Of a stretch of 64,000 nucleotides of DNA, positions 33,973 to 45,283 are shown piece after piece. How positions within the stretch are numbered: position 1 is the stretch's first letter; every line of letters starts with the position of its first letter. Position numbers and translations under genes: made by a program. The stretch spans positions 62,001 through 126,000 of the forward strand of contig JBANDB010000002.1 of assembly GCA_037576215.1 (NCBI GenBank). The letters run 5' to 3'. The stretch comes from Armillaria gallica. Taxonomy: Eukaryota; Basidiomycota; Agaricomycetes; Agaricales; Physalacriaceae. A model generated the notes under the pieces. The model was given only the letters and a program-made list of their open reading frames with translations. It had not been told where the DNA came from and did no database searches.

Positions 33973-35600
33973 ATGGCATCACAAGAACTACCATTCAAGA
34001 TATCTATTCCGGACGATGAGCTCAAGCTCCTCCAACAAAAGCTCTCCTTGATCAGACTCCCAGACGAACTCGAAGGATCCGGGAAGAAGTATGGCGTGCC
34101 ACTGAAAGACATCAAGCGTCTCGTGACTCGGTGGAGAGACGGCTTTGACTGGAGGGCGCAAGAAGCCGCTCTTAACGCGGAGCTTCCGCAGTTCACTCGG
34201 GATATCGAAGTAGACGGGTTTGGGGTGCTGAACATCCACTATGTGCACAAGAAGAGCGAGGTCGAGGGTGCTGTGCCGCTACTCTTCGTTCATGGATGTG
34301 CGTGCTTTCCAGATTCTATCTACGCATTCCGTAGCTGATCTATTCATTGCAGGGCCTGGGAGCTTCATCGAAGTGCGCAAGATTCTCCCACTGTTGACGT
34401 CGTCATCCCCGGATCATCCGAGTTTCCACGTCGTTGCGCTGAGCTTACCGGGATATGGATTTTCAGAGGATAGCAAGAAGCAAGGGTTCAGGCTAGCCCA
34501 GTATGCCGAGGTATGTTCCTCCACTGTCGTAGTTGCAGTAACGCTTATGCAACGTAACTCTATAGGTTGCTGAGAAACTCATGGTAGCTCTCGGATACAA
34601 CGAATACGGTACGTCATCATCATACCAATCACTAACGAAAGCGCTCACTGATACTTTGCTTCCAGTCACGCAGGGAGGAGACTGGGGAGGCCTCGTGAGT
34701 GTTGATGTCTGTCAATATCTTATCATCGTAACAAGCGTCAATCAACAACAAGATTACACGAAAGATTGCTAGTCTCTACGGTGGAGAGCATAGCAAAGCG
34801 TTGCATACAAATACACCTACGCAAGTGTCTTGTCCTCTTCGCCGCCCCTGACTTAACTGACCTCGTATTTGCAGAGGACGCCGCCCGACCATCTACGAGC
34901 CGATCCTACTGCTTCAACACCTCGTTACGCCATATACCGAAACAGAGAAAGCTGGACTAAAATGGAGTCAATGGTTCCGCACGAAAGGCGAAGGCTACCT
35001 CATCGAACACGCTACCCAACCTCAAACGATGGGATACTCCCTCACCGACTCCCCCGTTGGTCTACTTGCATGGATATTCGAGAAACTGGTGAACTGGACG
35101 GACGAATACCCCTGGGAAGATGACGAAGGTATGTGGTTCGACCTGATATCTTACAAAACTGATATATATCATCTTTGTAGTCCTGACGTGGATATCGATA
35201 TACTGGTTCTCAAAGGCGGGGCCTACAGCCTCGATACGTATATACTACGAGGTGTTCGGATCATCCGATATTGGGATAATGACAAAGCGGCTCCCTATAC
35301 CGCTCGGAATATCATACTTCCCAGCAGAGCACTACTGCGTACCTCGACAGTAAGCAGCTTCTCCGGTATTTTGGTTGTCGAGTCACAACTGACCTGATGA
35401 TTAGCTGGGCCCGTACGACCGGAAACGTTGTCTTCGAATCCGAACACACGAGCGGGGGGCATTTCGCTGCTCATGAAAGGCCCCAGGAGTTGGTGGAGGA
35501 TGTGAGGAAGATGTTTGGGAAGGGAAGGCCGGCGTTTGGGGTCGTTCCCGGAAAGACGGGTTATAGGTGGGAGAAATACGAGTACCTGTCCGTTGTTTAA
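33973..35600 (+). CDS. Epoxide hydrolase (alpha/beta hydrolase), copy B, 413 aa, 8 exons
   Basis: Exons are 33973-34297, 34353-34510, 34566-34608, 34666-34694, 34753-34820, 34875-35128, 35181-35349 and 35405-35600. Domain order and catalytic residues match copy A: HGWPG at 107-111, nucleophile D181 in QGGDWGG, cap motif [14 protein letters not shown], and His in GGHFAAHE. Intron 1 has a normal GTGCGT donor; intron 5 has GCAAGT, as in copy A. The C-terminus runs on to [10 protein letters not shown], where copy A stops at TGA. Exon lengths are otherwise identical. It faces away from the F-box gene at 31578 and is followed by the secreted-protein gene at 37046. Substrate unknown; detoxification or a metabolite pathway is plausible. 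Confidence 0.9.
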
Positions 35601-36610
35601 GCGACTCATTCCAATCCTCAGCGACTACAAACCTAGCAGCCTTAAGCACTAACCTGGGTCTGCCTGTACACTTCACCGGGACAATCTTTCTGTTCTTTGT
35701 AATACTCATAATATACACGCATTAATCTTTCTACAGTTATCACACGGAGAATTCAAATCTAATAATTTCATTCAAAGTCTTGCCTGCAATTTGAGCACAC
35801 CTTTCTCGGGGCGATTTGATCAATTGTCTCGCATCAGATCAACTCTCGTTCTGTTGCTGTCATCGTCAAATGTGTATGTACGTCCTATGCAATGGTATTC
35901 TTTGAAACGTCAAGATTAATTCGATGCTATGGACACAAGATCGTCAATATTTCGCAGACCTTTGGTTCCCGCAACAAGATATACGTCCCTAGCCAACACA
36001 TACTACCATCGAACTCCGTGCCAGGGAACAAGAGCTCTAAATCCAAAAGATGCTGAATAAATATAATTATTCGGTAACTAAGAGGTTCGTCGGCATACTA
36101 AAAATCATTAGTGTCACACTGACGATGCTCCAGGTTTTATCTGGTTTCAAGTGGCACCGTTGTGGTGTAAGGCCATACACAGCACACGTTCGCGCCCTGT
36201 CATGGGAATCCAGTGGACGCATCACAGCCATTAGACACATGGAACTCAGATCTTGCTCCGAGATCTTGAAATGGTGTTTGACAGTCCCCTCTTCCGCTAG
36301 TCCTAACGCCGCTCATTTATTATCCAAGAGTATTAGAGAACGGTGCCGAACTTCAATCAACGATTCTATTCGGACTGCTTATATCACAGGTGCGTGCGTG
36401 TTCGAGTTAGCTACGTACCTCTCAGTCTCGATTTCTGTTGCAGAAGTATATTTGTCCTGACATTTGCAAAGTTATGTTCAGCATGCGCGTGTACTTTACT
36501 ATGGCACTTCTACTATTCATGTGTCCTTGGGGAGGCCAAGGCGTATGCCCGAGTGTAGGTTTCTTTCATCAAAATTAGCTTCTGTCAACACATGTGGGTA
36601 CGTTCGAGCT

Positions 36611-37045
36611 GATACAAGTCTTACGGTCACTGATTGGATTCGCCGTCTAGTTCGGAAGTGTCATATTCACCGCAAGTATAACCCGACGTACCTAAGTGAA
36701 CTGAATAACTCTATTCAATGCTTCTATTGATGACGCTACATTCTATGTGTAAACCCTGAGTGGTGCTTCCCAGGTATCACTTGGTCAATCGTTTGACGCC
36801 TGAATATATTCCAATATTGCAGCAGTTTACTCACACCACACTTGCCACTTCCATTTCTCCTCTCTGAGAAAAAAGTAATCTCCTGTGTTTTCGCGGCCAT
36901 CCATTCATCGAGATGTTCTTCGGTAGGTCGCATATTGATAACTCCGCAATACTATTCAGTCAAGCTACGCAATGTCTTGCGTATATAAAAGCCATACGCT
37001 TCTTCACATCTTGTTATCGTTCAACGTTTCAACACTCGTTTCTAA
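36611..37045. other. Spacer and promoter of secreted-protein gene 1
   Basis: Holds a TATA-like GTATATAAAAGCC at about 36980-36992, some 60 bases before the ATG at 37046. Nothing else recognised. Confidence 0.45.
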
Positions 37046-37454
37046 ATGGCTACACTCATTACCAAGTTTGCCGCTCTCTCTCTAGTCTTCATAGCCCCCA
37101 TCGTCTCTGCCGTTGACATCCAACTGTGCGATGATGCGTACTATGTTAACTGTGATTGGAAGTACGACGTCCCCATCGGCAAGTGCCTCAACAGCATGGC
37201 CAGCGATGGCTGGGCTGGATTCAACGACGATGTCGTGAGCTCGTAAGTGTCTTCCTGGGATGCATTACTCTTTGTTTATCATTACACTTGGGCGCAGTTA
37301 CAACCAGACGAACACCGGAGGCTGCGGTGTATGCTACTATTTCTCCGACGACCATTGCTACGAGCCGCTCTTCAATAGCAGCGACGCGACCCTGGGCTGG
37401 TTTGCTGAATACAATGACCAGCTCTCGTCGATTTTCTGCTCCCAGACTGCTTGA
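37046..37454 (+). CDS. Small secreted cysteine-rich protein, paralogue 1 (117 aa, 2 exons)
   Basis: Exons are 37046-37242 and 37298-37454; the intron is 55 bases with a GTAAGT donor. A clear signal peptide (hydrophobic core LSLVFIAPIVSA, cleavage likely after A22) is followed by a 95-residue acidic mature part with seven cysteines at 28, 36, 47, 75, 78, 86 and 113, aromatic residues, and no membrane segment. The paralogue on the other strand (46109-46512) has the same length, the same intron position and all seven cysteines. It is a secreted, disulfide-stabilised protein, possibly effector-like or an extracellular structural protein. The family was not recognised and no function is claimed. 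Confidence 0.85.
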
Positions 37455-39003
37455 CTAATTAGGTGGGCCTCAGTTCCATCCTGATCTGACTTCAAAGACT
37501 GATGCTTGGATATAGAAGGACCCCGCGAATCTGAAGATCTCTTCGTGAACTTCTACGAGACAGTTCCCGACAATAGTGTATGTTAATGAAGAGTGGTCGA
37601 AACCAACCCTTTAGACTTCTAGTGTTATATGTCCCAATACGATAAGTTTGTAGTACACCTAATCGTTGACCCGATCATCCTCCCACATTGTGATGTCGAA
37701 TGTTGAATGATTCGAAGGTTGCGCAGCCGAAAGGCTCAGCAGCTTTTGAGGGTAGACTAAGCAAAGGTCTTTGTCAGTAATTAGCCGGACTAAGTTCTGC
37801 TAACTGAGGGCTTCAATCGAACAAAAGCGATGAAGCTGACCACCAATATTTTATCTAAACGTAGTCGAAAAGCGGTGCGGGTCCTCCATTTAATAAATGA
37901 CACTAATCAGCAAAAAAAAAAAAACCACGAGTAAAAACAACCAAGAAACAACCGGATAAAAAAATCTTGTCATTGTGCATTTGGTACCGGGGCAATGCCG
38001 GGTGGTCACCGTCCTTCACCGTCTACCTATATTTGGTCATCCAGATTGCCCCGGCCACCTATGGCGTGATGTCATGCTACCATGTTTCCACTCTTTTTAT
38101 ACTGCTTGGGATCTTCTTTTCTTGCTATCTAACGTCCGCCATTTTCTTACTGGTGTAATATGGGATAGGCGCCCCAATACCTCGGGTTTTCTTCACTCTG
38201 CTCGAGAAGGCGACTTTTTAAAGGACCAAGATTTCGACTTAGAAGGTTATGGCAGATGCTCGACTATCTGGCTTTGTGAAGATTCATCGTAGGCTTTGCT
38301 TTATGAGGCCCATGCGCGTTAATTTATATTTATTCTAGGACCAGGTCTGATGTGGTACTCACCGAGAGTACGTGTCAGAATTGCTAAATCATCTCTGGCT
38401 ACGAAATCGGGAAAGGGCTGGTACATGGCCCAGCAGTTGCTGCCTCCCTTTCCGGTAAGTGACATGTTCGCCGACCGTTTGCTTTAGCTCGATCTGCCAC
38501 CGAGTCCTGTTCATTCGAAACGTATCATGCTCTTCTTTTCACTCTCAAAGTATAACTGCTCGCTTTGTGCTCGCTGTCTGCCTTGACTTTCCGTTGTAGG
38601 ACAGAAATGTCGCGGAAAGTTTTGATACCGGGGACATCTAGTCAACATGCGTTATCTCTATGCATCTTTGTCTGTCCTCGGGAAGGTGCCTGTCTTGCTG
38701 CGTTATTCGCCATAATTTATGCCGGCACTATTTGATGCGCTTTGTCCCTCCGAGACCAGTGATTGTCTTGTCCAACCTAGCCGAGGTCCGTGCATCCAAT
38801 TCATCGGACGGCCTGGATATGGTGCCCACGACAGGCCTTGTTCGTTAATGAAGTCTGATTGGGGCCATAGCGGCCCTTTAAGCTGTCTTACTTCTGTTAT
38901 GCGACTCAGTTAACGCAGCATTCATGGCTTACCATTCTAGTACAACAAAGACACCACCAAGAACACATGGTCCGTATTCTCATGTCTTGATTATTTATTC
39001 ATT
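37455..39003. other. Gene-poor stretch with a possible exon remnant
   Basis: A poly-A run lies at 37910-37924. Coding-like pieces are seen around 37975-38292 and 38350-38455 (MWYSPRVRVRIAKSS, then a GTAAGT donor-like site), but they could not be joined into a gene. Confidence 0.3.
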
Positions 39004-39058
39004 ATTGTTATTGACTCTTTGACTTATGTGGGATGGTATAAATACACGGGTATACAGG
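39004..39058 (+). promoter_or_regulatory. Promoter block of LPxFA(E/N)L family copy 2
   Basis: TTGTTATTGACTCTTTGAC, then GGGATGGTATAAATACAC, then GGTATACAGG. The same order occurs at 43991-44050 (copy 3) and, less exactly, at 5326-5393 (copy 1). It ends 24 bases before the ATG at 39082. Confidence 0.55.
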
Positions 39059-39081
39059 TAGACGCTTCCATGTACCCCACG

Positions 39082-40242
39082 ATGCCATCAGAGGTAGGAA
39101 CCTTCTTGTTCCGTCGATTGGTCTATCTCACGCTTACCACAGAGAGTCACTCTTCCGTCTTTTGCCGAGCTTGAGCGCAGTCTGGTACGCACTTCAGCTT
39201 CTACAATATTCGTGCACTGTATCCTAACATAACAATGCAACTGTAGAGTGCTCAGCCCGATGCGGAATTCAACTCCTCTAATTCGGTTGTACGTCTGATC
39301 AGAGCTGTTACCTATGGAATTTAAAATGCCTCCTCAGATAATAGTCGATCGTGGTAGCTGCCAAATAATACAGGGTCCTCTAGATCACCAACAATTTTGC
39401 TGGCTAGCCGAAGTTCGGGGCATTGTATACGAGAATTGCGTCAGTTGAGTGTTCCTTTGTAGATGATTTTGGATCTCATGAAAAGCACTCAGTCTCCGGG
39501 ACATGGTTACGCCATCAGGAAACACCCAGCAACATGGCCACCAGCAAACTCGCAGGAAGCATGTGGTACTCGCAGTGGTAAGAACCCTGAAAAGTACTGT
39601 GATATTTTGCAACAAGGGACCTTCAGTCGCAAGGTCATGGTAGATCTGTCGATGACGCGAAGGAGCTCGTACCGCGTCTGTCTTCATCGTCCTATTAAAC
39701 ACCACAACCTTCGTTCTTTCAATGTCCTCAAGACCATTCCGTTTATTTCTGCTGATCCCAAGGACAGAGCGCTCGGCCTCCCTGGTGTTAGCGTCTCTCG
39801 TCTGCTTGATAAAGAACCCAATATCCTGCTCAATGCCAACATGTCAATTTCAAGTCTTTCGTCTATCGGCGTGTCACATCCTTCCGACACACTTACCGTT
39901 GAAGTCAGGGTGAGCAGTCTGTGATTGGCATTCCTGGAGACGGGTCTAACTTGCATCTAGGTTGTAGGATGCACGGCGGTGGAAAACAGTTTTATTCGGG
40001 TTGAATGCAACCATGCAATCACAACTCATCTAGGCATGGCTTATAGTCTTGCACGCGACTTTCAAAATGTAATTTGGCGGGTATGAGGCACTTCTTCGCT
40101 CGACTTTTCATCCAATTAACTGATACGATAGAGCTCCGGTCGAAAGTCTTACTCTGAGAACCATCTGAGACTGATTTCCCTTTACACAGTGGATCCTCCA
40201 GGTGGATGTTGGAATGTCGCTTATGCAATTTTGGACGCTTGA
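39082..40242 (+). CDS. LPxFA(E/N)L family protein, copy 2, intact (286 aa, 7 exons)
   Basis: Exons are 39082-39093, 39143-39184, 39247-39288, 39338-39424, 39463-39909, 39961-40080 and 40132-40242. Every intron is 38-55 bases, GT-AG and phase 0. The N-terminus MPSERVTLPSFAELERSL is followed by IIQGPLDHQQFCWL, a cysteine-containing segment with EKYCDILQQG, the best conserved core RALGLPGVSVSRLL...EPNILLNAN, then THLGMAYSLARDF, and the end CWNVAYAILDA. An in-frame ATG at 39070 would add four residues. No signal peptide, membrane segment or known domain was recognised, so no function is assigned. The conservation of short exons across three copies shows that this is a real gene family. Confidence 0.75.
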
Positions 40243-41529
40243 TGCTTTAAAACGATGTACTCGAAGTGAACACTACTATAATGTAATTTTACTGAACTAT
40301 ATAAGTAACTACGAGAGCCCTGAATTTGCGCCATTAGCACTGGGCCGAGTATTTACATACAAAATCTTCCTGATATGTATCGACTTCCCCATAACATGCA
40401 CTTCTCGTCCGGGATGGATATTTTAAATGGGGTTTCCGGTAACACCATGTAATTGATCAATGTAAAGTATCAGTGCAGAATCCCGACTGAGAATAATTGG
40501 CTGGAGTACATCTTCAATGACCGTTGTTGATCACTACGAGCAAAAACACTATGATCGATATCCTGATAAGACGCACTGTTATATTTCGACACATACATAA
40601 TACAACTTCATCCTGATAGCCTGATCTACAACTCGGAATCCTCATCAGCCGTGTATCAGTACATCGTTCCCTCCGACAAGCAGCTCTTGACACCAGGACG
40701 ACGCCTGCCTCATGCTCCATCCGCACTGTGCAAGCGAGGCAAAATATGGCGAGGATTTAGCCAATACAAGATAGTGAACAGCAGAGTACGCACCTCATTC
40801 CTTGACGCCACATAGAAGTTCTGATCTTCGAACCGGTTCCCGAAGCCAGTGATGACATGTTTCAGAAAGTCGACGAAGTGAGCCAAATCATATTCCTTCC
40901 AATGTTGAAATGTTAGTTCTTGCTGCCACAATCTCTGAGCTTGTCGAACTGGATGTTATAGAATGCACGCAATGACACTGATGCATCGATGAATGCCGAA
41001 TACCTTCGCGGATTGAACGAAGATGACAAGGGAACGGTAATCAAAACTTACCGTCAATGGGTATAGTCCTTGATTTCCGCATGCCGGGGAAGGATCAATA
41101 CTAAAGGGCAGGTCGTGCTAAGCCGCAGCGTTGAAGTTTCAAGTCACGGTACTTGTGCCTGCCAAAATGCGGAACGGGAATCGAGATATGATGATCATGG
41201 ATGTTGCCGGTATTGAATTTCCCTGATTATGGATATCAGCTCGCCTAGGTTGGAAAAGAATTCGATGGCCCATACCATCCCAAGATAAAATGGCCTGCAT
41301 ATTGCCAAACACCTCGTTGTGGTACATTAAATTCCAACGGCCGAAGCGAGTAGCAGCTTCGAACGCCTTGAGATGTTGAAAGCGCAAAGACTTCGTTATA
41401 GGAATCAGGTCAGGCAGAGAGAATCAGGGAATGGGCGAGCCGAATCCGGCCTTTGCCGATGCCGGCAATATTCGGCACGGCTTCAATGCAGTACGGCCCG
41501 CTTTGGCCCTCTAGGCATTGAGCGCACAT
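40243..41529. other. Spacer with a possible minus-strand exon
   Basis: On the minus strand a coding-like segment near 40915-40790 (WKEYDLAHFVDFLKHVITGF...) ends at GAG|GTGCGT and could join TGCGGATGGAG at about 40726, giving a short tail to a stop. Another frame at 41387-41139 is similar in quality. No start, domain or paralogue was found, so no gene is called. Confidence 0.25.
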
Positions 41530-42750
41530 ATGTGGTGGCCGACCTATCGTTACAGGCTTCATTGAAGAAAGATTCCCCCGCTGTTGACATCATCCTCGCC
41601 GGATCATCCTCGTTACCACGTCATCGCGGTGAGCTTACCAAGATATGGGTTTTCGGAAGACAACAAGAAGCAAGGGTTCAGACTAGCCCAATACTGTACT
41701 ATTTCGACCTTACGTTCATGGCTTGTGACATGTTATGCAACATCTTCAGCCGAGCAGATGTTCACAGATGGCTGTGACAGGGTATGTTCATCTTCATATT
41801 GTACCATCTTCATTGCTGTTGTGGCCTTGTGGTTATCTTCTGTGACTGAACACTTAGGCTGTGAGTTCAATCCTTCATGATTGCAGCTTTTTACCATCCA
41901 GTGATGATGTTGCGGATTGCTGGATTGTTCGGGTGGATGAAGACTTGACTCTTGCAGGTAACGCGGAATCCGTCTTTGAGCTGCCAGAGTGGAGTCGTCG
42001 AGGCCGCATCATAAAACCGAATCGCTGGTATGACGGAAACATCTGGGAACGCACATAGACACTCAGGACATGTGTATTTTGTTATTCCTTGCTCAAAAAT
42101 GGCATTAATTTAGAATTTTCTTTCGACTCTTCACTATAAGCTGTGACATGCTATGAGATATGCATATCTTCGTTTCACAGGCCTCTGTGACACGTTATGT
42201 GAACTTAAGGTCGAAATAGTACAGTATGCCGAGGTATGGCTCTCGAATGGCATGGTTGCAGTGTTGTATGGTAGCTCTCGGAGACAATGAATACGGTACG
42301 TAATCATCATATCAATTGTGAAGTGGAGTGTTTACTGACAGTTTACTTCCAGTGACGCAAAGAGGAGACTGGGGAGAGCCTCGTAATTAGTCGTCTCTCA
42401 CTCAAACCTTACTGTGGCTAACATCAATCACCAATATTACATGAAAGATTGCTATTCTATACAGTGGATAGCATAGCAAAGCTTTGCATACAAATACACC
42501 CACGCAAGTGCTCCGCCCCCTTCGCCGACCCTGACCTGACTGACCCTTTTTCCAGAGGACGCCGCGCGATCATCTACGAGTTGATCCTATATCTTCAACA
42601 CCTCGTTACGCCGCACACCGAAACAGGGAAGGCCGGATTAAAATGGAGCAAATGGTTCCGAACGAAAGGCGAAGGCTATCTAATTGAACATGCTACCCAA
42701 CCTCAAACGATGTGATACTCTCTCACCGACTCCCCCGTCGGCCTACTTGC
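41530..42750 (+). pseudogene. Epoxide hydrolase relic, copy C
   Basis: It begins at the end of intron 1 of the hydrolase genes (GTGGTGGCCGACCTATC) and continues through exon 2, a MITE insertion, exons 3 to 5, and exon 6 up to GTCGGCCTACTTGC, where it changes directly into F-box sequence. Exon 1 with the start codon is missing, the oxyanion motif and GGDWGG region are damaged, and several frames are broken. The GCAAGT intron-5 donor is still visible at about 42507. It is a non-functional third copy. Confidence 0.8.
41692..42226. mobile_element. Tc1/mariner-like MITE inserted in the hydrolase relic
   Basis: The element at 41694-42224 (531 bp) has terminal inverted repeats CTGTACTATTTCGACCTTA at the left end and its reverse complement at the right end; 24 of the first 25 positions pair. 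It is flanked by TA on both sides (41692-41693, 42225-42226). The two intact hydrolase genes show the empty site CCCA(A/G)TATGC(A/C)GAG, so the single TA of the target was duplicated. No transposase frame lies inside. Confidence 0.88.
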
Positions 42751-43680
42751 TAGCTCCCAAACGAGCTCGTGTTCACTGTGCTCGACTGTGTCGAGATGAG
42801 CTTTGCTATCTCTCGTACGTACTTCCCAGAGACTTAGTGCGTAGCAATGCACCACTATCTTGGCCCATGGCATGAAATTCAAAAAGAATACGGCTTATTC
42901 GGGGGACATTCCACCGACGCTCCCCCACATTTCTTCAATCGATGCTACGTTCGACTTGCTTTGACAACTCCACGCATCCCATCTATGACGCCTAGGCTCA
43001 CCTCCAAGTTCACGGCGGAGCTCAACGACTTCCTACAATACCACAGGAGTATAACCCCAAAACAGCATCGTAGCCTGCGCATCGAGTTCACATAGACTAC
43101 CAACCGATGTATTTCATAAGAGGCTAGAAGTTATGAGCGATATGCAGAGATGTTTGTCATGTTCTGTGAAGGCCTTGCCAGTTTACGGCATGTATCGTTC
43201 AAGTGCTTTGGGACTAGCTAGGATTATGTCGGTCAGCTGACGAGAGAGAAAGCCGTTTTCCGTCCACCACCGTTTACCAATCTCACCTCCATGTGCACCC
43301 CTTCCGACTCAAAATGTTTGCTTCACTGGCTTGTCCGTTCGGCTCATACGTGGTCCCTCGAATCGCTGCCACTGTGACTTACCTATGATTTAGGGAAGGC
43401 ATCAACGGTGTCGCCCTACATTTTCCTCACCTTCAACGAATTACCTTAGACTTGTGCTCAGTTACAGCAGAGCCTTTATCCTCATTCCTCCCCCGTCATA
43501 CCTCTATAACAGATTTAGCGTTCTTCTGCGGCGATATCGTCCCACCAGGCTCATATCTACACACTGCACGCACTCAATATCCTAATCTGCATGCTATAGA
43601 TACGTGCATCTATAATCTGGAAGGTATATTACCCGCTATGAGCCAAGTTTGTTTCTTAACTCACGTTTCCTAATCTCAGA
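42751..43680 (+). pseudogene. F-box gene relic fused behind the hydrolase relic
   Basis: It matches the F-box gene 30194-31578 from the F-box itself (LPNELVFTVLDCVE) through HEIQKEYGLFGGHST, FTAELNDFLQYHRSI, RHVSFKC, PPPFTNLTSM, WLVRSAH and ITDLAFFCGDIVPPGSYLHT. Stops and frame changes interrupt it, including the same offset near the middle (about 43385) as in the gene at 30194. Here it runs in the same direction as the hydrolase relic, whereas the parents are divergent, so an inversion or recombination joined them at about 42750. Confidence 0.75.
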
Positions 43681-43990
43681 TCGGTTGTCATGCTTGAATA
43701 CCGTCAAAGCAACGATGTTTCGAATATGGATGTGAAAAGAGCATGAAACCTAGTATTCGGCGCGGCATCTAAATCATTTGTAAAATCTGGGGACAATACA
43801 CCGGCTGGTGTGGCATGACCAACATTCATAAGTGGCAAATAGAACACTTACCAGAGCCATTATGGTTGTTGCTTTTTGTCATGCGATGATTCTTTTATTA
43901 ACTTCACAGCATTGATCTTGGTGGCTTATTCTTGGACTTTCGAGGACCACAACGTGGCTAACAAAGACACATGAATTGTAATCTCGTGTC
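43681..43990. other. Short spacer
   Basis: Nothing recognised between the F-box relic and the promoter of copy 3. Confidence 0.4.
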
Positions 43991-44045
43991 TTTGTTATTG
44001 ACCCTTTGACCGACCTCGGGGTGGCATGAATACATGAGTATATAA
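43991..44045 (+). promoter_or_regulatory. Promoter block of LPxFA(E/N)L family copy 3
   Basis: TTGTTATTGACCCTTTGAC, then GGGGTGGCATGAATACATGA, then GTATATAAGG; it ends about 45 bases before the ATG at 44093. Confidence 0.55.
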
Positions 44046-44092
44046 GGATATCCTCAACGGTGCACATTTCCCTCTATCCTTCGCCTCAACAT

Positions 44093-45283
44093 ATGATGCC
44101 ATCAGAGGTAGGAGCCTCCTTGACTCCTTGACTCGATTATCTCACACTTCCGGCAGAACAATAAACTTCCTCCTTTCGCTGAGCTTTGCCATGAGCTGGT
44201 ATGCAATTGAGCTCAAGTGACATCGTCTTCGATTCTCACATATCAACCTGTAGAATGTGCCGGCTCCTCCGAAGACACAACTAGCAGATCTCATTCAACC
44301 AAACGTAGGGCCTATCCCACCATTATATATGTCTCCACCGGTCGTACGTTTTCTGAGTCTTGTTGTCTTTTGAATTCTAAATATTGCTCAGATAAATATC
44401 AGTTCACATGGTTATCAAGCTATCCAAGGACCTTTAAACTACGATCAACGTTGGCTATTACAAGGTCGGGCCTTGGGGACTGTGTTCAAAAATTGTGTCC
44501 GTTCAATCTATCAGTTCAATCGACCATAATTGATGAGCAGCATTAGCCGCCGGGGAATAATTATTGGATGACGAAGGACCGACGGGCACCCCTGTACGAG
44601 TCATCAATGTGCTATACCTCTGATAATCGATCACCCGGAGGTTATTGTTGGATTCTGCGACAGGCTCGTATCTACACCAAGCAGATCGAGATGCGGCCGT
44701 ACAAGGCGCAAGGGAATGGTTTCTACGTCTACCTTCATCGACTTCTAGGAGATCCACGTTCTACTATTCCTTTTCGGTTGACTATCCCGTTCAGCTCATC
44801 CGATACAATCGACAGAGCACTTGGTCTCCCAGGAGTCAGTATTTCGCGACTACTTGCACAAGAACCCGACGTCCTGGTCAATGCTAACAGCTTCATTCCA
44901 CCACCGCCTGATGTCATAGCCACCGCTCGCATGATGGTAGAGATCACAGTGAGAATTTTGACTTTGGGTCACCTCGGCATGCTTAGCTTTGCGTTTTGAT
45001 TGTAGGATACGAGGGAGTACTCAGATTCCCTATTGCAATGGAATGCAGTCATGCAAGGATGACCCATCTCGGCTTAGCTAGAGTGCTTGCGCACGGCTTT
45101 CGTGAATTCATCAATCGGGTACGAGATATTTGTCCACCATCCGTGATACGCAACTGAACAATAGGACAGAGCCCGCAACCAAGGCCTATCAATGAGACAA
45201 ATTTAAGGTTGGTTGCCGCTTACTTGTTACATGGTTCAAAGGACCATTATTGGAACGTGGCGTACGCAGTAGTGAATGCTTGA
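44093..45283 (+). CDS. LPxFA(E/N)L family protein, copy 3, with altered exon 6 acceptor (about 285 aa)
   Basis: Exons are 44093-44107, 44157-44198, 44254-44343, 44392-44481, 44547-44948, 45014-45118 (proposed) and 45170-45283. The N-terminus has LPPFAEL, then PIPPLYMSPPV, GYQAIQGPLNYDQRW, the core RALGLPGVSISRLLAQEPDV, THLGLARVLAHGF and the end YWNVAYAVVNA. In copies 1 and 2 exon 6 starts right after an AG at the position where this copy has TTG (about 45000). The next AG (45004-45005) would break the frame, while the AG at 45012-45013 restores it at the cost of about four residues. The gene may therefore be active with a shorter exon, or be losing function. Family function unknown. Confidence 0.65.

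Larger units (their letters stand above)
31555..36610. repeat. Segmental duplication, copy B (about 5.05 kb)
   Basis: Collinear with 6885-11910 (copy A). Copy B keeps the complete divergent F-box gene at its left edge and lies next to the secreted-protein gene at 37046. Confidence 0.8.
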
